Of a stretch of DNA of 8,606 bases, positions 5,897 through 8,606 are shown piece after piece. The notes below the pieces were generated by a model, which was not told where the DNA came from, made no database searches, and was given only the letters and a program-made list of their open reading frames with translations. Made by a program: the position numbers and the translations under genes. The stretch is from Pseudomonadota bacterium (lineage in GTDB: Bacteria > Pseudomonadota > Alphaproteobacteria > Rhizobiales > Beijerinckiaceae). The first letter of the stretch is position 1. Every line of letters starts with the position of its first letter. The DNA is taken from positions 1 to 8,606 of the forward strand of contig JAGWRL010000076.1 in assembly GCA_028876585.1 (NCBI GenBank), written 5' to 3'.

Positions 5897-7696
5897 TCAC
5901 CGCTTGTGATGCACCGCCTGCAACCCGTAGACCGGCGTCGGAATCCCGACCTGGCGCGCCTTCAGTTGCAGCGCCAGGAATTGCGAATAATGGCGCGACT
6001 GGTGCAGGTTGCCGCCGTGCATCCATAAAGCCTCCTGCTGCGTCGGCTTCCAGATGTTGCGCTGCTCGCCCTCCCACGGGCCGGGGTCCTTGGTGGTGTC
6101 GGAGCCCAGGCCCCAGACCTTGCCGACCTTGTCGGCCATCGACTTGCCGCACAGGTCTTCGACGAAGCCGTTCATCGAAGTGTAGCCGGTGGCGTAGACG
6201 ATCACGTCGGCGGGAAGCGTCCGGCCGTTGTCGAGCCTGACGCCGTCGGGCAGGATTTCCTCGACCTGGCCGGAGGCGAGCTTGATCTTGCCGTCGATGA
6301 TGAGCTGGCTGGCGCCGATGTCGATGTAATAGCCCGAGCCGCGGCGCAGATATTTCATGAACAGGCCGGATTCGTCTTCGCCGAAATCGAGCTTGAAGCC
6401 GACTTTTTCGAGCGCGGCGTAGAACTTGGCGTCGAGCTTGCGGATCTTGTCGTAGACCGGCTTCTGGAACGTGTGCATGATCTTGTAGGGCAGCGAGGCG
6501 AAGATCAGGTCCGCCTTGTTGGTCGTCATGCCCTCGCGCACCGCGCGCTCGGAATAGAGATCGCCGAGGCCGATCTCCATCAGCGGCTCCGAGCGCACGA
6601 TATGCGTCGAGGAGCGCTGCACCATCGTCACGTCGACGTCGTTCTCCCACAGCGCGGCGCAGATGTCGTGCGCGGAATTGTTGGAGCCGATCACCACCAC
6701 CCGCTTGCCTTTGCAGGCATCCGGGCCGGGGTGCTGCGAGGAATGGTGCTGCTCGCCCTTAAACGTCTCCATGCCTTTGAATTTCGGCATATTGGGCTTG
6801 GCCGACATGCCGGTGGCGAACACGAGCTGCTTCGGCCGCAGCGTGAACTCGCGGCCGTCGCGCTCGACGGTGACGGCCCATTCGTGTTTGGCGGCGTCGA
6901 ACTCCGCATGTTTGGCGGTGGTCGAGCCCCAATAGTTGAGCTCCATCACCTTGGCGTACATCTCAAGCCAGTCGCCGATCTTGTCCTTCGGGCTGAACAC
7001 CGGCCAGTTCTTGGGGAAGTCGAGATAGGGCAGGTGGTCGTACCAGACGGGATCGTGCAGGCAGAGCGATTTGTAGCGCTTGCGCCAGGAATCGCCGGGC
7101 CGCGCGTTCTTCTCGACGATGATTGTGGGCACATCGAGCTGGCGCAGCCGCGCGCCGAGGCCGATCGCCCCCTGGCCGCCGCCGATGATCACCACGTAGG
7201 GCTGCACGCTGCGGCCGAGCGTCTCCGCCTCCTCCTCGCGCCGCTCCTTCCAGGTCTTGCCGTGGCGGTGGACGCCATGCGCGGCGCCGAGCGGGCGGGT
7301 GTAGCCCTGCCGCTCCTCGTGGCCCTTCAACTCGACCAGCGTCGTCAGCAGGGTCCAGATCCCCTCGGCCTTGAGCCGCATGAGGCCATAGCCGCGCCCG
7401 ACCTCGGTCTCGAACGAAAACCACGCCTCGGTCACCCCGTCGGTCTCGCTGACGGTCTCGTTTTCGGCCAGCGCCCAGTTGCGCGGCTTGGTCGCGGGCA
7501 GGCAGGCGCGCAGCATGTCCTTGATGGCGTCGCGGCTTTCGAGCGTCTTGATGTTCCAGGTGAAGGAGACGAGGTCGCGCCAGTAGCACTCGGGCGCGAA
7601 CATTTTGGCGGCGGCCTCAGCGTCGCCCGCCGCCAGCGCGGCTTCGAATTTGGCGAGAAAAGTTTGAGCGCGCGCGTGCGGCGTGGTGTCGAGCAT
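5897..7696 (-). CDS. NTF2/SnoaL-like domain fused to flavin-containing monooxygenase
   Basis: A 599-residue putative FAD- and NAD(P)H-dependent monooxygenase; substrate unknown. Residues about 8-125 look like an NTF2/SnoaL-like alpha+beta cone (FLAKFEAALAAGDAEAAAKMF, then APECYWRD). Next come a dinucleotide fold with GGGQGAIGLGARL (172-184) for FAD, EKNARPGDSWRKRY (195-208), and a block rich in aromatic residues (LHDPVWYDHLPYLDFPKNWP, 213-232). The monooxygenase fingerprint is FKGEQHHSSQH (312-322), in which F312, G314 and H318 fit FxGxxxHxxx(Y/F) but the last position is His. GSNNSAHD (337-344) is the NAD(P)H-binding turn, and ATG and ATGY motifs lie at 294-296 and 502-505. The third Gly of the FAD GxGxxG is Ala177. 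The start is the ATG at 7696 because GGGAGGA lies 4 bases upstream; the frame stays open upstream to 7915 but lacks such a site and would add low-complexity basic sequence. Members of this family include relatives of plant YUCCA enzymes, but that does not fix the reaction here. No signal peptide or membrane segment is seen. Confidence 0.88.
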   Translation of the reverse strand: MLDTTPHARAQTFLAKFEAALAAGDAEAAAKMFAPECYWRDLVSFTWNIKTLESRDAIKDMLRACLPATKPRNWALAENETVSETDGVTEAWFSFETEVGRGYGLMRLKAEGIWTLLTTLVELKGHEERQGYTRPLGAAHGVHRHGKTWKERREEEAETLGRSVQPYVVIIGGGQGAIGLGARLRQLDVPTIIVEKNARPGDSWRKRYKSLCLHDPVWYDHLPYLDFPKNWPVFSPKDKIGDWLEMYAKVMELNYWGSTTAKHAEFDAAKHEWAVTVERDGREFTLRPKQLVFATGMSAKPNMPKFKGMETFKGEQHHSSQHPGPDACKGKRVVVIGSNNSAHDICAALWENDVDVTMVQRSSTHIVRSEPLMEIGLGDLYSERAVREGMTTNKADLIFASLPYKIMHTFQKPVYDKIRKLDAKFYAALEKVGFKLDFGEDESGLFMKYLRRGSGYYIDIGASQLIIDGKIKLASGQVEEILPDGVRLDNGRTLPADVIVYATGYTSMNGFVEDLCGKSMADKVGKVWGLGSDTTKDPGPWEGEQRNIWKPTQQEALWMHGGNLHQSRHYSQFLALQLKARQVGIPTPVYGLQAVHHKR

Positions 7697-7700
7697 GGCG

Positions 7701-7707
7701 TCCTCCC
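7701..7707 (-). promoter_or_regulatory. Ribosome-binding site of the monooxygenase
   Basis: On the minus strand GGGAGGA lies 4 bases before the ATG at 7696, a near-ideal Shine-Dalgarno match that decides the start in favour of 7696 over an in-frame ATG at 7915. Confidence 0.8.
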
Positions 7708-7843
7708 TGACAGCGGGCGCGCGGACTTGGCCGCGCCGCCTCGTCGCCTGAGGCGCGGAGCCTACCCCTTCGCCGCAGGTCGTCCAGCGAATTCTCGCGC
7801 GGGGAATCGTTGACTTCTGCGAGCCTTTGTGCCAACCGCTGCC

Positions 7844-7860
7844 GCGCGGGCTCCCCGCGC
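7844..7860. other. 7-bp perfect hairpin upstream of the leader open frame
   Basis: GCGCGGG (7844-7850) pairs with CCCGCGC (7854-7860) around a CTC loop; CC (7842-7843) can add two pairs with GG (7862-7863) across one bulged base. It ends 11 bases before the ATG at 7872. No T run follows on either strand, so it is not a standard terminator. It may be a structural element in the asd leader. Confidence 0.4.
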
Positions 7861-7871
7861 CGGATCGTCGC

Positions 7872-7934
7872 ATGTCGCGCATCGTCAAAACCACGACCAA
7901 AAAGCGGACCGCCAAAGGCGGGACGAACGGTTAA
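7872..7934 (+). CDS. Possible 20-residue Thr/Lys-rich leader peptide upstream of asd
   Basis: ATG to TAA encodes MSRIVKTTTKKRTAKGGTNG. Five residues are Thr, four Lys and one Ile, including a TTTKK run; Lys, Thr and Ile are all made through the reaction of Asd, encoded 93 bases further on. This resembles in size and logic the E. coli threonine leader peptide, which is 21 residues and rich in Thr and Ile. Codons are GC-ending like the genome. The ribosome-binding site is poor (only GGA at 7862-7864), and the downstream hairpin lacks a T run, so transcription attenuation of the classic type is not demonstrated. It may equally be a chance frame. Confidence 0.3.
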   Translation: MSRIVKTTTKKRTAKGGTNG

Positions 7935-7958
7935 ACGCGCCTCCGCTCCGGTCTCCTC

Positions 7959-7977
7959 CCCCGGCGGGGCGCCGGGG
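7959..7977 (+). promoter_or_regulatory. Hairpin in the asd leader with an alternative pairing to the ribosome-binding region
   Basis: CCCCGGC (7959-7965) pairs perfectly with GCCGGGG (7971-7977) around GGGGC. The overlapping CCTCCCC (7955-7961) is also complementary to GGGGAGG (8005-8011), in the purine-rich stretch just ahead of asd. The two pairings share bases 7959-7961 and so would compete. This is visible complementarity; a regulatory switch is inference, and GC-rich tracts pair readily by chance. Confidence 0.3.
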
Positions 7978-8014
7978 TTGATGGCCTTTAGGGGCCGAAA
8001 GCGCGGGGAGGGGC

Positions 8015-8019
8015 AGGGG
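8015..8019 (+). promoter_or_regulatory. Likely ribosome-binding site of asd
   Basis: AGGGG lies 8 bases before the ATG at 8028. A second purine-rich block, GGGGAGGGG at 8005-8013, lies further upstream and is the one complementary to the leader. Confidence 0.5.
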
Positions 8020-8027
8020 TCTTCCAA

Positions 8028-8606
8028 ATGTCAGGCTTCAAGGTCGCGATCGTCGGCGCCACCGGCAATGTCGGGCGCGAAATGCTCGCCATTCTCGCCG
8101 AGCGGCGTTTTCCGGTGTCGGAAGTGGTCGCGCTCGCCTCCACCCATTCGATTGGCCGCGAAGTCTCGTTCGGCGACAAAACGCTGAAGTGCAAGGCGCT
8201 CGACCATTTCGATTTCTCCGACACCGACATCTGCCTGATGTCGGCGGGCGGCGCGGTCAGCAAGGAATGGAGTCCGCGGATCGGCGCGCAGGGCTGCCTG
8301 GTGATCGACAATTCCTCGACCTGGCGCATGGACCCCGACGTGCCGCTGGTGGTGCCGGAGGTGAACGCCGAGGCCGCCAAGGGTTTCGCCAAGAAGAACA
8401 TCATCGCCAACCCGAACTGCTCGACCGCGCAGCTCGTTGTCGCGCTCAAGCCGTTGCACGACAAGGCCAAGATCACCCGGGTGGTGGTGGCGACCTATCA
8501 ATCCGTGTCCGGAGCCGGCAAGGACGCGATGGACGAATTGTTCCAGCAGACTCGCGCCATCTTCGTCAACGATCCCGTCGAGCCGAAGAAGTTCCCCAAG
8601 CGCATC
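8028..8606 (+). CDS. asd: Aspartate-semialdehyde dehydrogenase (partial, C-terminus off the right edge)
   Basis: The first 193 codons of the NADPH-dependent enzyme that reduces beta-aspartyl phosphate to aspartate semialdehyde, the shared precursor of lysine/diaminopimelate, threonine, methionine and isoleucine. The start MSGFKVAIVGATGNVGREML carries the nucleotide-binding GATGNVG (10-16). LMSAGGAVSKEW (70-81) and VIDNSSTWRMD (92-102, including R100) are substrate/phosphate-site blocks, and the catalytic cysteine is C131 in NPNCSTAQ. YQSVSGAGKDAMDEL (157-171) follows. All are standard for bacterial Asd of about 340 residues, so roughly 45% is missing to the right. The ATG at 8028 gives the usual compact N-terminus. 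It is transcribed away from the monooxygenase, from a structured leader of up to 331 bases. Confidence 0.95.
   Translation, partial: MSGFKVAIVGATGNVGREMLAILAERRFPVSEVVALASTHSIGREVSFGDKTLKCKALDHFDFSDTDICLMSAGGAVSKEWSPRIGAQGCLVIDNSSTWRMDPDVPLVVPEVNAEAAKGFAKKNIIANPNCSTAQLVVALKPLHDKAKITRVVVATYQSVSGAGKDAMDELFQQTRAIFVNDPVEPKKFPKRI

Larger units (their letters stand above)
7697..8027. other. Divergent 331-base region: monooxygenase and asd leaders
   Basis: The region carries the promoters and leaders of two divergent genes. On the minus side a GC-rich stem can form from GCCTC (7738-7742) with GAGGC (7750-7754), extendable by CCGC and GCGG, about 35 bases before the monooxygenase start. A TTGACT at 7810-7815 resembles a plus-strand -35 box, but no good -10 box follows at the normal distance. 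Further right lie a strong hairpin, a 20-codon open frame and a second hairpin, listed separately. No larger gene is supported. Confidence 0.5.

Noticed and set aside
4532..6028. Plus-strand open frame of 498 codons opposite serA and the monooxygenase
   Set aside because: Rich in Arg, His, Ala and Asp in the manner of an antisense frame; serA on the other strand is unambiguous.
6473..7813. Plus-strand open frame of 446 codons opposite the monooxygenase
   Set aside because: Antisense shadow of a well-supported gene; no domain and no ribosome-binding site.
7810..7838. Promoter for asd with TTGACT at 7810-7815
   Set aside because: The hexamer is good but the bases 16-18 downstream (CCAACC region) do not resemble a -10 box.
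7697..7915. Longer N-terminus for the monooxygenase from an ATG at 7915
   Set aside because: The ATG at 7696 has a near-perfect Shine-Dalgarno sequence and starts the NTF2-like domain directly; the extension is low-complexity and overlaps the leader of asd.

Overview
The window is GC-rich chromosomal DNA, most likely from an alphaproteobacterium, possibly Hyphomicrobiales/Rhizobiales. The evidence is GC-rich codon use and an alphaproteobacterial-looking ParC (HPHGDQ, and an [22 protein letters not shown] active-site block). No rRNA, tRNA, CRISPR array or insertion sequence is visible. The taxonomic call rests on protein flavour only and is tentative.

Layout, left to right. (1) 1-1130, minus: N-terminal part of parC, cut by the window edge. 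(2) 1131-1265: short divergent intergenic region. (3) 1266-4307, plus: one large single-chain restriction-modification enzyme, with a PD-(D/E)XK nuclease, a gamma-class N6-adenine methylase (DPACGSGTF and NPPW) and a target-recognition region. It sits alone between housekeeping genes and its ends are lower in GC, which suggests acquired defence cargo. (4) 4308-4534: a 227-base gap with no convincing gene. It has a good plus-strand sigma70-like promoter that faces no gene, followed by two perfect inverted repeats, and is a candidate small-RNA locus. (5) 4535-5785, minus: serA, full-length phosphoglycerate dehydrogenase with ACT domain and GTG start. (6) 5897-7696, minus: a flavin monooxygenase-like protein with an N-terminal NTF2/SnoaL-like domain. 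It lies 111 bases upstream of serA on the same strand and may be co-transcribed with it. (7) 7697-8027: divergent 331-base gap that forms the asd leader. It holds a 20-codon Thr/Lys-rich open frame and stem-loops, one of which could compete with pairing to the purine-rich ribosome-binding region of asd. (8) 8028-8606, plus: N-terminal 193 codons of asd, running off the window.

Functionally, the right half concerns amino-acid biosynthesis: serA opens the serine branch, and asd is the branch-point enzyme for Lys, Thr, Met and Ile. The monooxygenase is of unknown substrate. The left half is DNA topology plus the defence gene. The observations most worth testing are the possible leader-peptide control of asd, the orphan promoter with structured RNA behind the restriction gene, and the specificity of the single-chain restriction enzyme.
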